This document shows positions 38,301 through 49,835 of a stretch of 64,000 nt of DNA, piece by piece. The DNA comes from Chondrosia reniformis (lineage: Eukaryota > Porifera > Demospongiae > Chondrillida > Chondrillidae): NCBI GenBank assembly GCA_947172415.1, contig OX359199.1:1576001-1640000 (forward strand). Direction: 5' to 3'. A model generated the notes under the pieces. The model saw only the letters and a program-made list of their open reading frames with translations. It was not told where the DNA came from and did not search any database. The first letter of the stretch is position 1; each line of letters begins with the position of its first letter. A program made the translations under genes and the position numbers.

Positions 38301-41300
38301 TCTGACAGCTCTATTCTCCTCAGCCATCTGCAAGGCCTTGCCTGTATCTCTGAGTAAAATGTGAATATGCTGTAGACAGCAGTAACTCTTTGAAAGTGCT
38401 TCTTGAAAGGATTTTGAAATTTCATCATGACTATTAACTTTGCTCCTGATAAAGTCCAGTAGTAAATTGTAATCTTCCTTAGCCTTCAAAAGATAGAACA
38501 ACCTGGAACTTATGCGAGCACCAAATCTTACTGCTTTTGGGAGCAATGTAGCTTGTACTATTTCTCTCTTTCCCATAACAGGCTTAGCCTGAGAGGCCAG
38601 ACCCTTTTCAACCTCCATTTCCTTCATGTCATCCAATCCACTGGTGGATTTGAGGGCAGCAGGAGGGACTAGCACACAAGATAACTGAGAAGGGATGGCT
38701 TTTTCTTCTTCTGGCATAAAGTAAACCTTTTCCTGGAATTCCTCTGGCTCCTCCGGGTTGACTCCTTCCGGAACTACCTCCCACTCATCTCCCAGCTCAC
38801 TGCACTTGTTTGCCAGCATAAAGTACAATTGACCTCTGTTTTGAATTAACAGCATTTTTACTTCATCACTGCAGCTCATATCAGACAGAGCCTCATTAAA
38901 GCATTTTAAGGCCTCGAAATGGTCTCCCTGGTGGCTCAGTGCATTACCTATGTTAGATAAGGCTTTTGCTTGGCCTGCCTCATCATTACTGTACACTGCA
39001 TGACCGTGGGCCATCTTGAAATATTCCTGTGCCTTGTGATGCATATTCATAGCAAGATACGCATTTCCCAAATTGGATGCTGCCCTGCAAATACCAGATG
39101 GTGATCTTTCATACTTTGTAGCTAGGGCGAACGCCTCTTCAAGGTAAACAATGGATTCCTCGCACCTATTCACGCCTAACAGTGCGTTACCATAGTTACC
39201 TTTGGCCCAACAGACCGCAAGGTTATCACTTTCCTTGTTTTGCAAGTCAAGTGCCTTTTTATAATAAGGAAGAGCATCAGCATAGTTGGCCTCGCTTGAA
39301 AGGAGGTTTCCAATGGAATGGAGAGCTGATATACATTCAGCAGTGGATTGGCTTACTTTGGAACTTCTTTTGGGATCACTTTCTTCCATTTCAAGTGCAT
39401 CTTTTCTGACTTCTTGAGCAAGTTCGACGGCCCTCTCCATGCACTCCCTAGCCTTTTCAAAGTTGGATAAAGACTTGTGGCAGTTTCCCAATTTCATTAA
39501 AATGCCACTTTTTGACACTATCAGTACACCTAGTAAAATAGCTACGTGATCTGAATGGTAAAAACTGCATCCCTTTTCAAACATAGTAACAGCATTCTTA
39601 TAATCTTTTGTGGCTATAAAGATTTCCCCCCTATAAATGGCAGCTACCGAAACATCACCCCTCGAATCATGCTCAAGTGCAAGCTCTTCCAATTGTGTAA
39701 AGTAATTGTAGGATTCCTTGTAGGTCTTCTGTCTGTACAAACTAATGGCAAAACCAAAGGCTTTCAATCTCTTAGTTTCTGGGCTTACTGACAGGTGATG
39801 GTCAAGGATAGACAGTATCTCCCTCACTCTGGTATGATCACTTGACAAGTAGGCACTCTTAGCGCTTGCTATAATAGACTGTTCGTCAGTAGCCTTCACA
39901 GGCTCATTGCTTTCTCTTTTTCTAGAGAATCGAGCCTTTTCAGAATTGGAAACAGTTGTGGCTCCCTGGGTTGATATAGATTGCAAGGATTTGTGTGTTC
40001 CTCTATTTTCTACTAATCCATTGTCCTGCTCACGTGCCAAAACATCATGAAAGGTTCCTGGTTCTAAAAGAGGTAAAAGAATAGAGGTTTTAGTGCAGAA
40101 TCCATGTATTAGGTATAAACTTTTAATGAAGCTCAGTTACATATACCAACTCCAGGTAGAATATATTTGACTAATAAATTCTATTAGTGATTGGATGGTT
40201 ATTAGAATGCCCCTTCAATTCTGACTTTTATCTTCAGTAAAAGATTGTATTCATCTCATTTTTCCTAAATATTTAGCAATCTACAGATGCAGTAATCCTT
40301 ACTCGAGGTAATAGCAATATTACAACCAGAGTTTCTTGCCACTGCTGTCATAATTACTTCACTAAGTATATAACATTCTATACATACATGACACTATATT
40401 AGTAGGCTACACTTGGGTGTTTCCCCTTAGAAAATACCTTGTAGATTACCTCATAAATATTCATAATAAACTTGTTAGGTTTCAATGTGATACCACAAAA
40501 ATGTATTATATAGTTATAATAACTACCTTGTATGACTTCGTTGGGGTTATTGGAAATTCCCCCTAAGACTTCATTCAGCTCTCTGATGACATCTTGGTTG
40601 TCTTCCTTTGGGAGAGGAAGGCCAAGTGAGAGAGACAAGAACGCAACATTAAAATTGGGATATTGTGCTATCTCATCTTTTAATAAATTCCAAAATTTCC
40701 TTGGACTGCAAACGCCTATAAAAAGTGTATACCAAAAAAGCACTAATTAGATTAGTATGCCCAAAATTAAGGGGCTGTGGGTAAATGTCAATATAGATTA
40801 TCTATGTATATCAGAATGTACACATTGCATAAAATATTATATACATATCTCTACACACACTGTGCAAACCTTAGACTGAGTATATATCCTCACTTTCTAA
40901 AAGTTTGCCAACTACATTTAGTGGGATTCCACCATTTGTGAGTGCCATTTTCAAATTACTGTGCATTTTTCCATAAACATTTCCTTCCAAAAGGAACTTC
41001 TCAACAGTGGGGAAAATCCTTTCCAGCTGTGCCCTTTTGGTAAGATAGTCCCTGAGATCAGCAGAACTGTAAACATTTAGAAATTCCTTCCTGTTAGAAG
41101 AAAATTTTCTGAAGCTGGCTTTAATAATATCATTGCTTGAAATGATGGGATATTTATTTTGTAGAATTGCAGCATAGTCAGCTGTGTGACTGTGACCTAT
41201 GTATATAGTTAAAACAACAATGATTATATATATAGTAGATTATACAGTAAACAGAACCAGTTTTAGAGTTAGAATTAGACTTTTATATTTTATATATAAA

Positions 41301-41706
41301 GAACTCAAGAACTCATTTCATGAAAGGCTTATATGTTGGAACAGCAGTTAATATTACTTTAGTCAACCATACTCCTATACAGGTTACAGGAGACGCTTGT
41401 ACATATGTGTATGTGTATGTATGTGTATAGCAATGAGCCTCTATCATATTATGTCTATTTTGTATGGCCTTTGAAACTACTAACTGCCTACACTCCATAT
41501 AAAATTCCACATTTAGCCATGGCTGTTACAGTAAGTCTTATATAGTGCAAGATAACTATTTAACTAGTTATAATATTAACTCACACCCAGCTAAATGTAA
41601 GTCCTGCTCACCGTTATCCTTTACAGCAGATGGAGGACTGACTAAGCTGCCTGTTTTAGCTTTCTTTTGTGAGGATAAGTCTTCCTTTCCTACTGGATCT
41701 TCTCTT
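35378..41706 (-). CDS. TPR-CHAT protein with C-terminal STAND (NB-ARC-like) domain; 5' end not resolved
   Basis: Phase-consistent exons, 5' to 3': 41612-41706, 40894-41196, 40527-40715, 36918-40063, 35378-36718; first coding exon not found. The 3.1-kb exon has six or seven TPR repeats (LHSIGNLLSSEANYADALPY, LSNIGNALSHQGDHFEALKC), then a CHAT protease-like domain (LPWAMLQYEAGEFLGDRYRI) with VHIATHGS and LVVLSACDSG, so both the catalytic His and Cys are present, and ends HWGGFQLIGR. The last exon opens PPRDVV-LVCGMSGHDPSEAV, at the place of a P-loop in a GMGGIGKT-type NB-ARC, then HKLVILDH (Walker-B-like) and DIIVISDH (sensor-like). The P-loop GKT is lost. Exons 40527-41196 encode helical modules that may be death-fold but are not identified. 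CHAT is a caspase/separase-clan cysteine protease fold; TPR-CHAT proteins include bacterial defence proteases. Role inferred: regulated protease or scaffold. Confidence 0.85.
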
Positions 41707-42431
41707 CTATAAGGTAATTCCACTACGTATCAAAATCAAGGACAACATTTCAGTATTATGATCGAAGTAGAAAATGAACGCAAATATAATGTAAATATAT
41801 CACAATATTGGTATCCTTACTCCTATCATAATTTAAGCTGACTTAGGTAAAAGTATAGTCAGCACTTTTTATTACACTAAATGTAGTTCGAATACTTGCA
41901 CAGGCAAGCCATAATTGAACACCTGTTGTAATATTGCAACACAGCTTGGCTTGCATCCGAATAACTAGCAATTGCTATAATTCAAGAAGTTGCAAGTGAT
42001 CTCCTAGAAGTAAATCTCGGCTCTAACCATTGATAGGTATAGATAATCAGTGGTCTAACAGATATACTCGCAAACAATGCACGCTTAGCATATTTAAAAT
42101 GGTGACACATAGTCTGTTTATATTCAATAGTTCTGGCAATTAAAGTCCCCTATTTATAGTTCAGATGCAGACTCACTGGACAATTACTAGAGTGCTTCCT
42201 ACAATATAATAGACCCGCCCCCGGCAATAACCCTCTACCGCCCTACTTTTATTCTTGCGCAACACTTAATCAAACTCTCCAGTCTGGCTTGCCAGACTAC
42301 TAGTAACGGTAGACGCCGCCATTTTCGCCCAAAATTCATCACGCTCCTTGGTATTTATTTTTTAAGGGGCGCTCTAATTGAGGCAAATACGGTAGTTAAA
42401 AAGTTTATAGACTTATATGTGAAGCGCGGAC
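41707..42431. promoter_or_regulatory. Divergent promoter region between CHAT and kelch genes
   Basis: The CHAT-STAND gene reads left and the kelch gene right from this 0.7-kb space, which must also hold the unresolved 5' exon of the CHAT gene. GCCGCCATTTT at 42315-42325, about 107 bp before the kelch ATG, matches the YY1-type core seen near many animal promoters. AAAGTCCCCTATTTATAG at about 42140 resembles the tip of the dispersed element S. Confidence 0.5.
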
Positions 42432-43646
42432 ATGGATTCAGAAGATTGTGACTCGATAGCCATTCAGCCACATTATGGATCGTTTGGGTTTGCTTACGAT
42501 GGTAACTTCTTTGTCCTTGGTGGCAGCAACTATCGTAACTTTCAGAAAAACTTGACAATTTCCAAGTACAATCTTGTTAGAAAGGTTTGGGAAAGTTTTC
42601 CGCTGAAAGGAAAGTGTCTTCCTCCGTCCGCGTGGAGTGGCTTTAAAGGGGCCGTGATAGGAAAAAAGTTGTATACCTTTGGAGGTTTTGTGATGAATAG
42701 CAATGGAGGCTACTGCAGGACCAATCGCTTAGATTGTCTGGATATGGACTCGCTGGAGATGAATGGCATAATGGCGGTAGGAAGTACTCAGCCTATTCCG
42801 AAAGACAAGCACGAGTGTTTCGCTTACAGAGGAAAGCTTTATGTGTTTGGAGGGTATGGTGTACCATCCAAGGCTACCCTTAGCAACCCTTCCACTTTTG
42901 AATATCACCGGTTGGAAGGGGGATATGACGACTCAAATTTAAAACAGCATTACTGGACCAATGAATTCCACGAATTTGATTTTGAAAGATCTGAATGGTT
43001 TGCTGTCAAGACCGTTGGCTTTAGCCCTCCGCCCTGCGCTGCAATCAGTTTGACTCAGGTGGATGAAACCAGACTGGTACTCTTTGCTGGTCGACAGAAA
43101 CAGCAAGGAAGAACTAAGGATGTCTACATCCTTCACATGGAGGACTGTTTTCGCTGGGAAGGTCCCATCAGCCAGTCTGATGCTCTAGAACCTTGGCCTT
43201 CTCCCAGATCCTTCCATTCTGCAGTGAGCATTCACAACCCTGAATCTATTTCATTTGAAAACAAAGACGCTCAGCTTTTGGTGCTCTTTGGTATGAATAG
43301 AGGAGACTACCCACTCCCGGATGTCTGGCTTCTCTGTGTGGATAAAATGAAGTGGATTAAAATTGAGGACCGTAAACTTGGGCCTGCTCGGCTGTGGCAC
43401 ACCTCAGCCGCTGTGTATGCTCCGAATGGACAGACTGTTGTGTGCTCTGTGGGAGGTAGCTCCACCAGCCTGTTTAAAGACACGCCAAGACCTCTGGTGG
43501 AACTAGTCACTCTTGAGTTTGGGACAAAATCCCTTTTTTCATGCACCCTTGATGCAATTCTCAATAATTGGCCGTTATTCCATCAATCAGTCAGTAACTT
43601 ATCGCCAAATTTGCAATTGCTAATTAAACAAGTTAAGCAGTACTGA
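42432..43646 (+). CDS. Kelch-repeat protein, single exon
   Basis: 404 codons, intronless. Start MDSEDCDSIAIQPHYGSFGF. Kelch blades are visible as hydrophobic-GG or hydrophobic-FGG turns: GNFFVLGGSNY, GKKLYTFGGFV, GKLYVFGGYGV, TRLVLFAGRQK, AQLLVLFGMNR and TVVCSVGGSST, spaced 50-60 residues with a Trp after most (KVWESF, SEWFAV, MKWIKI). Six blades suit one beta-propeller. There is no BTB, F-box or other partner domain, so its partner is unknown. The C-terminal tail of about 45 residues (NNWPLFHQSVSNLSPNLQ) could be a short helical appendage. Head-to-head with the CHAT gene. Confidence 0.9.
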   Translation: MDSEDCDSIAIQPHYGSFGFAYDGNFFVLGGSNYRNFQKNLTISKYNLVRKVWESFPLKGKCLPPSAWSGFKGAVIGKKLYTFGGFVMNSNGGYCRTNRLDCLDMDSLEMNGIMAVGSTQPIPKDKHECFAYRGKLYVFGGYGVPSKATLSNPSTFEYHRLEGGYDDSNLKQHYWTNEFHEFDFERSEWFAVKTVGFSPPPCAAISLTQVDETRLVLFAGRQKQQGRTKDVYILHMEDCFRWEGPISQSDALEPWPSPRSFHSAVSIHNPESISFENKDAQLLVLFGMNRGDYPLPDVWLLCVDKMKWIKIEDRKLGPARLWHTSAAVYAPNGQTVVCSVGGSSTSLFKDTPRPLVELVTLEFGTKSLFSCTLDAILNNWPLFHQSVSNLSPNLQLLIKQVKQY

Positions 43647-43696
43647 ACTGTAGAATATAGGTACTTGAAGCAAATGTATAAAGAAACATATACAGA

Positions 43697-43727
<31 letters not shown>

Positions 43728-44090
43728 GAGGTGTAACTCACGAGTGTCATGATCATTTAGCTTAATGATCATTAATGCACAAAGGTTTATATAATACTGA
43801 CCAAAATGTCTTGAAATATTTATCGATTATTTCATGCTGCTACAGAAAGTTCATTGTCAATTAAAATGTACGTACATATCACATATATATATATGGAATA
43901 TTATCAGCTGGTGTCTTAATAGTAGCCTAGTATATAGGCTAGTGGCCTTGCAGTCTAAATAAGATAATATTATAATTAAAAAGTATACACGTCATATATA
44001 TATATAAATGGAATATTATCAGCTGTAACATTATAGCAAGGTCTTTTTCATGTATTTGTGACAAGTAAATTTTGTATTTTCTTCAGTTTT
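43647..44090. other. Convergent intergenic space, AT-rich
   Basis: Contains two copies of ATATATGGAATATTATCAGC about 120 bp apart (near 43893 and 44003) and an (AT)n run at 43698. No gene seen. Confidence 0.5.
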
Positions 44091-45104
44091 CTAACACAAC
44101 TTTCCCCTTGCCAACACAGACCTGTGTCTTAGTCTCATGAGAGAGGGTGTTTGGTAATGAATCAATATAGTTAATTTGTTGCATTTATTGATCAAAGACA
44201 TAGTATCATTTGCCTCCCAGTACTCAATGTCGAATGGAGCAACCCAGAGTGCTAAACTGGTGTCTTCATTGTTGAATAAATGAAAATTTGCTGTGAAACT
44301 AGCATCTGAAATTCCTTTCACAAGTTCATAGGACATTATATATCCAGGACCATGAGCAAATGGCAGGTACGTATCACACAGTTTCCAGTTGGGCTCCATC
44401 CACTTGGATTTGGGGTCCCTAATGGGTCGGGCATATTTACTAATAAGACCAAAATAGATGGGTTTAGTGACGACCTTATTACGAAGCATCTTTAGAAGAG
44501 CAGCCACAAGTACATAAGAGTCATCGTCAGACTTCATCAGATACTTAAACTTGATATTCTCACTTGCCCATTGGATTAGTCTAAGTGTCTTTCTAGTCAG
44601 ATTGTGATAGTCTTCTTTATGATCAGGAAGAACAATAATATCTCCATGACTTTCCCTTTCTGCTGATACTTTTTGAACTTCACTCTCTGTTAAACCAAAT
44701 GTGCCCATAATAAATTTGATTCCAACAGTTGTACTCTGAGCGTACGGAGATGCCCAGGTTTCACGAATTGCAGTTCTACGGACTATGTCCGTTGGTCTTG
44801 TTGGTATTATAATGTAAAGAAAGAAATCCGGTTGAGAAAGTTCCTCTCGCGCCTTGGATTGGTAGATATACACGGGTGACTCAGCAGTCGGGTCAGTTAT
44901 TGTTGTTTCTGAGAGTAATCCATTCAAAGTAGGTGGAGGTTGGGATGAGAGTTTGGAGTGGTCTTTAGTCTCTAGTTCCGCGTCTAGGCTGAGAAAAAGA
45001 ACCGTCTTTGATGTGGTGTGATTACTGCTAAATCCAAAACGAAATATTTCAACTATTAAAACACCTAAACAGACAAAAATGAAACTTTTAACATAGTATT
45101 TCAT
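44091..45104 (-). CDS. GT31 beta-1,3-galactosyltransferase-like enzyme, cluster copy A
   Basis: Intronless, 337 codons, the usual length for beta3GalT enzymes. A short cytosolic start MKYYVK is followed by a signal anchor (SFIFVCLGVLIVEIFRFGF), so it is a type II Golgi membrane protein with a stem of about 75 residues and a lumenal catalytic domain. Family motifs in order: IIIPTRPTDIVRRTAIRETW, FIMGT, ERESHGDIIVLPDHKEDYHN, NLTRKTLRLIQWA, KSDDDSYV (DxD, binds Mn2+ and UDP-sugar), HGPGYIMSYELV and NNEDTSLALWVAPFDIEYWE (the usual EDV is EDT). It likely adds galactose or N-acetylglucosamine in beta-1,3 linkage to glycoproteins or lipids. The donor cannot be read from sequence. The C-terminal segment differs from copies B and C. 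Confidence 0.93.
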   Translation of the reverse strand: MKYYVKSFIFVCLGVLIVEIFRFGFSSNHTTSKTVLFLSLDAELETKDHSKLSSQPPPTLNGLLSETTITDPTAESPVYIYQSKAREELSQPDFFLYIIIPTRPTDIVRRTAIRETWASPYAQSTTVGIKFIMGTFGLTESEVQKVSAERESHGDIIVLPDHKEDYHNLTRKTLRLIQWASENIKFKYLMKSDDDSYVLVAALLKMLRNKVVTKPIYFGLISKYARPIRDPKSKWMEPNWKLCDTYLPFAHGPGYIMSYELVKGISDASFTANFHLFNNEDTSLALWVAPFDIEYWEANDTMSLINKCNKLTILIHYQTPSLMRLRHRSVLARGKLC

Positions 45105-45356
45105 TTTTCCTATCCATCTGAGTCCATTTTATGAAAGTGTCCCACCATAGATGGTCCCAGCACCATTTTCTGAGGCGTCAGCCATTCTTACGGAAGTTGG
45201 GAAGGATCTGGCAGGAAATTCCGAATAATGGAGAATTCTTTACACTTGTAAATCTATGGTGAACCTGGCTGTTCAAGAAGTTTCAAAGCCATATGAAACC
45301 TGAATTTGATCCTGTGTATATATGCACCATGCATGCACTCCTTGATCATAATTATT

Positions 45357-45950
45357 GGGCTAACACAGCTTTCCTTTAGCCAACACATTTTTGTGTCTCA
45401 TTAATTCGCATGCAATTTGGATCCTGATAATGAACTAACAAAGTTGCATTGTTAAATTGCACTCGTTGCCTAAAGATATATATCTATTACTATTTGCATG
45501 CCTCTCATGCAGCTCAATGTTGAATGGAACAACCCAATTGTATCCTCATTGTTGCATGAAGAAAGGAAAATCTGCTGTGAAGCTGAAGTTCGTAGGACAA
45601 TACATTTCCAGGACTGTGAGCAAATGGCAGGTACGTATCACACAGTTTCCAGTTGGGCTCCATCCACTTGGATTTAGGGTCCCTAATGGGTCGGGCATAT
45701 TTACTGTATATGATCAGATCAAAATAGATGGGTTTAGTGACAACCTTATTACGAAGCATCTTTAGTAGAGCAGCCACAAGTACATAAGAGTCATCGTCAG
45801 ACTTCATTAGATACTTAAACTTGATATTCTCACTTGCCCATTGGATTAGTCTAAGTGTCTTTCTACGTAGTCAGATTTTGATAGTCCTCTTTATGATCAG
45901 GAAGAAGAATAATATCTCCATGACTTTCCCTTTCTGCTGATAATTTTTGG
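45357..45950 (-). pseudogene. Decayed GT31 copy 1 (C-terminal half)
   Basis: Nucleotides closely matching the C-terminal two thirds of the cluster genes, including KSDDDSYVLVAALLK and SKWMEPNWKLCDTYLPFAH. The 5' half, with the signal anchor, stem and first catalytic motif, is absent. The C-terminal part is collapsed by a deletion between the GPGY and C-terminal motifs, and small insertions break the frame (for example an extra ACGT in the TTTCTACGTAGTCAGATTTTG stretch near 45870). It is a truncated relic, most like copies A and B. Confidence 0.88.
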
Positions 45951-47270
45951 AAAAGAGATTTTGGAGTACTTATTAGCAGACTAGCCACTCAAATTTCCAT
46001 CATATGCCATATTGGTGACCCCTAAATATTGGGACGAAACAGCTGTCTATGGCTCAACCATCTTAAACTTTTTGGTTTTCTATGCAACCTGTATATTAAG
46101 ACCACCTGTATATAAATGTAAAAAAATATATATAGTACAACTCTATGAAATTTCCATATATTGAAGTTTAATAACAAGAGAAACAGAGGTAGGGGTCATC
46201 TTTCGACTTTGGGAGCGTCTAGAGACGCAGTTTTTCTGGTTGTTCTTTCTGCCAAACGTTTCGACCCTGGGGGTCTTTTTCAGTGTCTAGACGCTCCCAA
46301 AGTTGAAAGATGACCCTTTCCAAAGATAAATTCGACGCAGTTAGAAGAAATCCTTATTCTATTAGAAACAGAGGTCTCGATAAAAACTTGTATACAATTA
46401 ACTCTTAAAATTCTTTTCAATTAAGACTGATGAATTAAATAATATCCCTCAAACCCTTCCATAAAGGCATTGGCTCATGATCATACATTAAAATTACGTT
46501 TACTTTTTAATTAGATAGCTTGGGTATAGTATGTTGTATATACTTACACTGCATATACCATGCACTCCTTATTCCAAACTAATAAAGCTGCCCCAATGCT
46601 GCTCCATATATATGTGCAATTATATAATAAATTTATAATCAAACTATTAAAGGAATTATTATTTTTTAACTAACATCCATGCATATATATATTATATATA
46701 TATATATATATATTATATAATTTAAGAGGTCCAAGTGACTATATAATATTAAAATTACAATCAAGTACCGTTTCTGGACACCAATTGTAGTGGCCTCAGA
46801 GGTGATCAGAACTGAGCCCGACTAACCATTGTTTATAGGTGTAACGAGCCTCCTTGAAATTTTCTACCTCTAGTCAATTAGAGAAGCCAGTGATGATACT
46901 TTCGTTTGTTTGTTTTAAAGTAACGCTACTTGACCATGGTTGACTAATTGAATTTTTTTGTGTCTTCAATTTATAAATTATAATAACAATTTAGAACCTG
47001 TGTATTATTTTATGTACATGTGTGTCCTTGTTTTTGTTTTTGCCTTATGTATTTCATGTCAGGTCCGGTCCCCCATATACCAGCCTTGGGCTGAAGGGGT
47101 AACCTTAGCAATAACAATAACAATAACAATATATAATGTAAATTACTAAACAGGAGAAAAATGATAAAACATTTTTAATTAAAATTAATCCTTAAAATAA
47201 ATAACAACATTTAGTAAATGTGTATGCATATACGTACATACGTATATGTGATCCTAATTCTGAATGTAGG
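45951..47270. other. Intergenic within the GT31 cluster
   Basis: AT-rich filler with a hairpin element (separate entry), a TA-rich run at 46686-46730, and a possible retroposon 3' end near 47060-47142 (GGTCCGGTCCCCCATATACC followed by an AATAAC repeat tail). No intact gene. Confidence 0.5.
46192..46316. mobile_element. Foldback hairpin element, about 125 bp
   Basis: GGTCATCTTTCGACTTTGGG with AGCGTCTAGA on the left is matched by the inverted right arm TCTAGACGCTCCCAAAGTTG AAAGATGACC with one or two mismatches. The centre contains GTTTCGACCCTGGGGGTC. A related, single-arm sequence seems to begin at 63947 near the right window edge. Confidence 0.75.
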
Positions 47271-48296
47271 CTAACACAGTTTTCCTTTAGCCAACACATT
47301 CTTGTGTCTCATTCGCATGCGATTTGGATCCTGATAATGAACTAACAAAGTTGCATTGTTGCACTGATTGCCTAAAGATATATATACATTTGCCTCCCAG
47401 TACTCAATGTCGAATGGAGCAACCCAAAGTGCTAAACTAGTGTCTTCATTGTTGTACATATGAAAATCTACTTCAGAGCTGGCAGCTGAAATTCCTTTCA
47501 CAAGTTCATAGGACATTATATATCCAGGACCATGAGCAAATGGCAGGTACGTATCACACAGTTTCCAGTTGGGCTCCATCCACTTGGATTTAGGGTCTGT
47601 AATGGGTTTGCCATACTTTGACATAAAACCAAAATAGATGGGTTTAGTGACGACCTTATTACGAAGCATCTTTAGTAGAGCAGCCACAAGTACATAAGAG
47701 TCATCGTCAGACTTCATCAGATACTTAAACTTGATATTCTCACTTGCCCATTGGATTAGTCTAAGTGTCTTTCTAGTCAGATTGTGATAGTCCTCTTTAT
47801 GATCAGGAAGAACAATAATATCTCCATGACTTTCCCTTTCTGCTGATACTTTTTGAACTTCACTCTCTGTTAAACCAAATGTGCCCATAATAAATTTGAT
47901 TCCAATAGTTGTACTCTGAGCGTACGGAGATGCCCAGGTTTCACGAATTACAGTTCTACGGACTATGTCCGTTGGCCTAGTTGGTATTATAATGTAAAGG
48001 AAGAAATCCGGTTGAGAAAGTTCCTCTCGCGCCTTAGATTGGTAGATGAGTAATTTTGTAGTTGGTGGCGACTCAGAAGTCGAGTTGGGTATTGCTGTTT
48101 CTGATTTTAATCCAATACTGAAAGTAGACGAAGACGAGAGTTCTGAATATTCTGTAGCCTCCGGTTCGGCGTTTAGGTTGGGAATGAGGACAACATTTAA
48201 TGATTTAACATCGGCTCTGGTAAATCCAAAGCGAAGTATTTCAATTCCCAAAACGCCTAAACAGACAAGAATGAAACATTTAACACAATAATTCAT
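47271..48296 (-). CDS. GT31 beta-1,3-galactosyltransferase-like enzyme, cluster copy B
   Basis: Intronless. I start it at MNYCVKCFILVCLGVLGIEI (48296), which aligns with the start of copy A; an upstream in-frame ATG at 48437 would add 47 residues without similarity. 341 codons. A signal anchor is followed by a Ser/Glu-rich stem and the same catalytic motifs (ETWASPYAQST, KSDDDSYV, HGPGYIMSYELV, NNEDTSLALWVAPFDIEYWE). The residues between EYWE and the C terminus (NQCNNATLLVHYQDPNRMRM) differ from copy A. The C-terminal GKLC is shared by all three copies. Acts in the Golgi lumen by family knowledge; acceptor unknown. Confidence 0.92.
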   Translation of the reverse strand: MNYCVKCFILVCLGVLGIEILRFGFTRADVKSLNVVLIPNLNAEPEATEYSELSSSSTFSIGLKSETAIPNSTSESPPTTKLLIYQSKAREELSQPDFFLYIIIPTRPTDIVRRTVIRETWASPYAQSTTIGIKFIMGTFGLTESEVQKVSAERESHGDIIVLPDHKEDYHNLTRKTLRLIQWASENIKFKYLMKSDDDSYVLVAALLKMLRNKVVTKPIYFGFMSKYGKPITDPKSKWMEPNWKLCDTYLPFAHGPGYIMSYELVKGISAASSEVDFHMYNNEDTSLALWVAPFDIEYWEANVYISLGNQCNNATLLVHYQDPNRMRMRHKNVLAKGKLC

Positions 48297-48381
48297 CACA
48301 GTTATGGAAACAGCCCCTTGTCCATAGAATCTCGGAATTGTGCAATAATTATTGGTGTGAAAAAGGCTGCGATAACGGGGC

Positions 48382-49061
48382 CCGGTGTCACAGGATATTT
48401 TATCCCCCGTGTATTTTATCCGCCCGGATAGTATCAACTATCCCGGCGGATAAACGATACTAGGAAATTTTATCCTACCCTAGGATAATGTATCCTATAC
48501 TCTACGATTTAAGCGTATCATCATGAAATGCTTTAGATACATGCATAAGAAGCAACCTTGAGCTGAAAGGGGATGCGATTTTAGGATTTTCAGCCAATTT
48601 TCGTCCGTAACAGTGTAATCGATCTATAGTATACAATGACATTGATGATACTATCAGAGTAGAGATGCCAAGCACTCGTTAGCTATATCCACGGAAGCAA
48701 GGAAAATCGACCCGAATAGCCTCACGGATACACGGCTAACGATAAGAGAGTATTGAGACAGCAGGCCGAGAAATTGTGTTCTATTTCAAAAACATGACAA
48801 GTATTAATTTTAGTACTTATTTTATTTTTCATTTTACATACAGATTATGTATTTTTAATTTTTGTAATTTCATGACATGACAAGTATTTAGTACTTATTT
48901 TATTAATAATAAACATTCATGTATAATAAATGATTAGGATAAATTATCCTAGTATATCTCATCCCCCAGATAAAATATCCTAGGATATACTATCCTAGAG
49001 TAGGATATAATTTCCTAGGGTAGGATAAATTTAGGGGGGATAGAAATTACTGTGACACCGG
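48382..49061. mobile_element. MITE with GGTGTCACAG ends, about 680 bp
   Basis: The left end CCGGTGTCACAGGATATTTT and the inverted right end CCGGTGTCACAGTAATTTCT form the tips. Both arms are then filled with TAGGATA/TATCCTA palindromic words (for example CCTACCCTAGGATA). No coding capacity. It lies 86 bp upstream of the copy B start codon, so it may supply promoter or insulating sequence. The superfamily is not clear and I could not define a target-site duplication. Confidence 0.75.
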
Positions 49062-49254
49062 TGCATGGGCGGATGGTGCGTGAATGGTGCGAGGGGCTAT
49101 ATAGTTGGAAGACAACCTAACAGTCACATATGAAATGTTCACTCTAGTACAGGCACTTACTAACGGAATAATATCCCTACAGGCTATGATATCTTCTCTA
49201 AATGGACGGCCATTTATTTTTCATTTTCACATAGAACCCATTAGCATATGGGCT

Positions 49255-49640
49255 AGGGTACCGGCCATTACCGGAAGACCTTATAGCCGGTACCGGTACC
49301 GGAAGACCTTATAGCCGTTACCGGTACCGGAAGACCTTATAGCCGGTACCGGTAACTGAAGACCTTACAGCTGGTACCGGTACCGGAAGACCTTATAGCC
49401 GGTACCGGTAACTGAAGACCTTACAGCCATTACCGGTACCGGAAGACCTTATAGCCGGTACCGGTAACTGAAGACCTTACAGCCGGTACCGGTAACGGAA
49501 CACCTTATAACCGGTACCGGTAACAGAACACCTTATAGCCGGTACCGGTAACGGAACACCTTATAGCCGGTACCGGTAACGGAACACCTTATAGCCGGTA
49601 CCGGTAACGGAACACCTTATAGCCGGTACCGGTAACAGAA
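49255..49640 (+). repeat. 28-bp minisatellite
   Basis: About 13 units of the form GGAAGACCTTATAGCCGGTA plus CCGGTACC. Two sub-variants (GAAGACC and GAACACC) alternate in blocks. The unit is itself palindromic around GGTACCGGTACC, so arrays could fold. CpG-rich against an AT-rich flank. Confidence 0.93.
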
Positions 49641-49835
49641 GACCTTTAAACCTTATATATAAACTTAACTCTTAAAATTCTTTATTAAATAGTACCTAGA
49701 ATTCATACATTTACTTATATTAAATTTACGGTATAGTATGTTGTATACCACTCCTTATTCCAAATTAGGCCAACTCCACATAAGCTATTAAAGAAATTAT
49801 TTTTAGTTACATCCATGCATGATACTAAAGGAAAG

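Noticed and set aside
48297-48437. 47-residue N-terminal extension of galactosyltransferase copy B
   Set aside because: No similarity to copies A or C, and the internal Met aligns exactly with the signal-anchor start of copy A.
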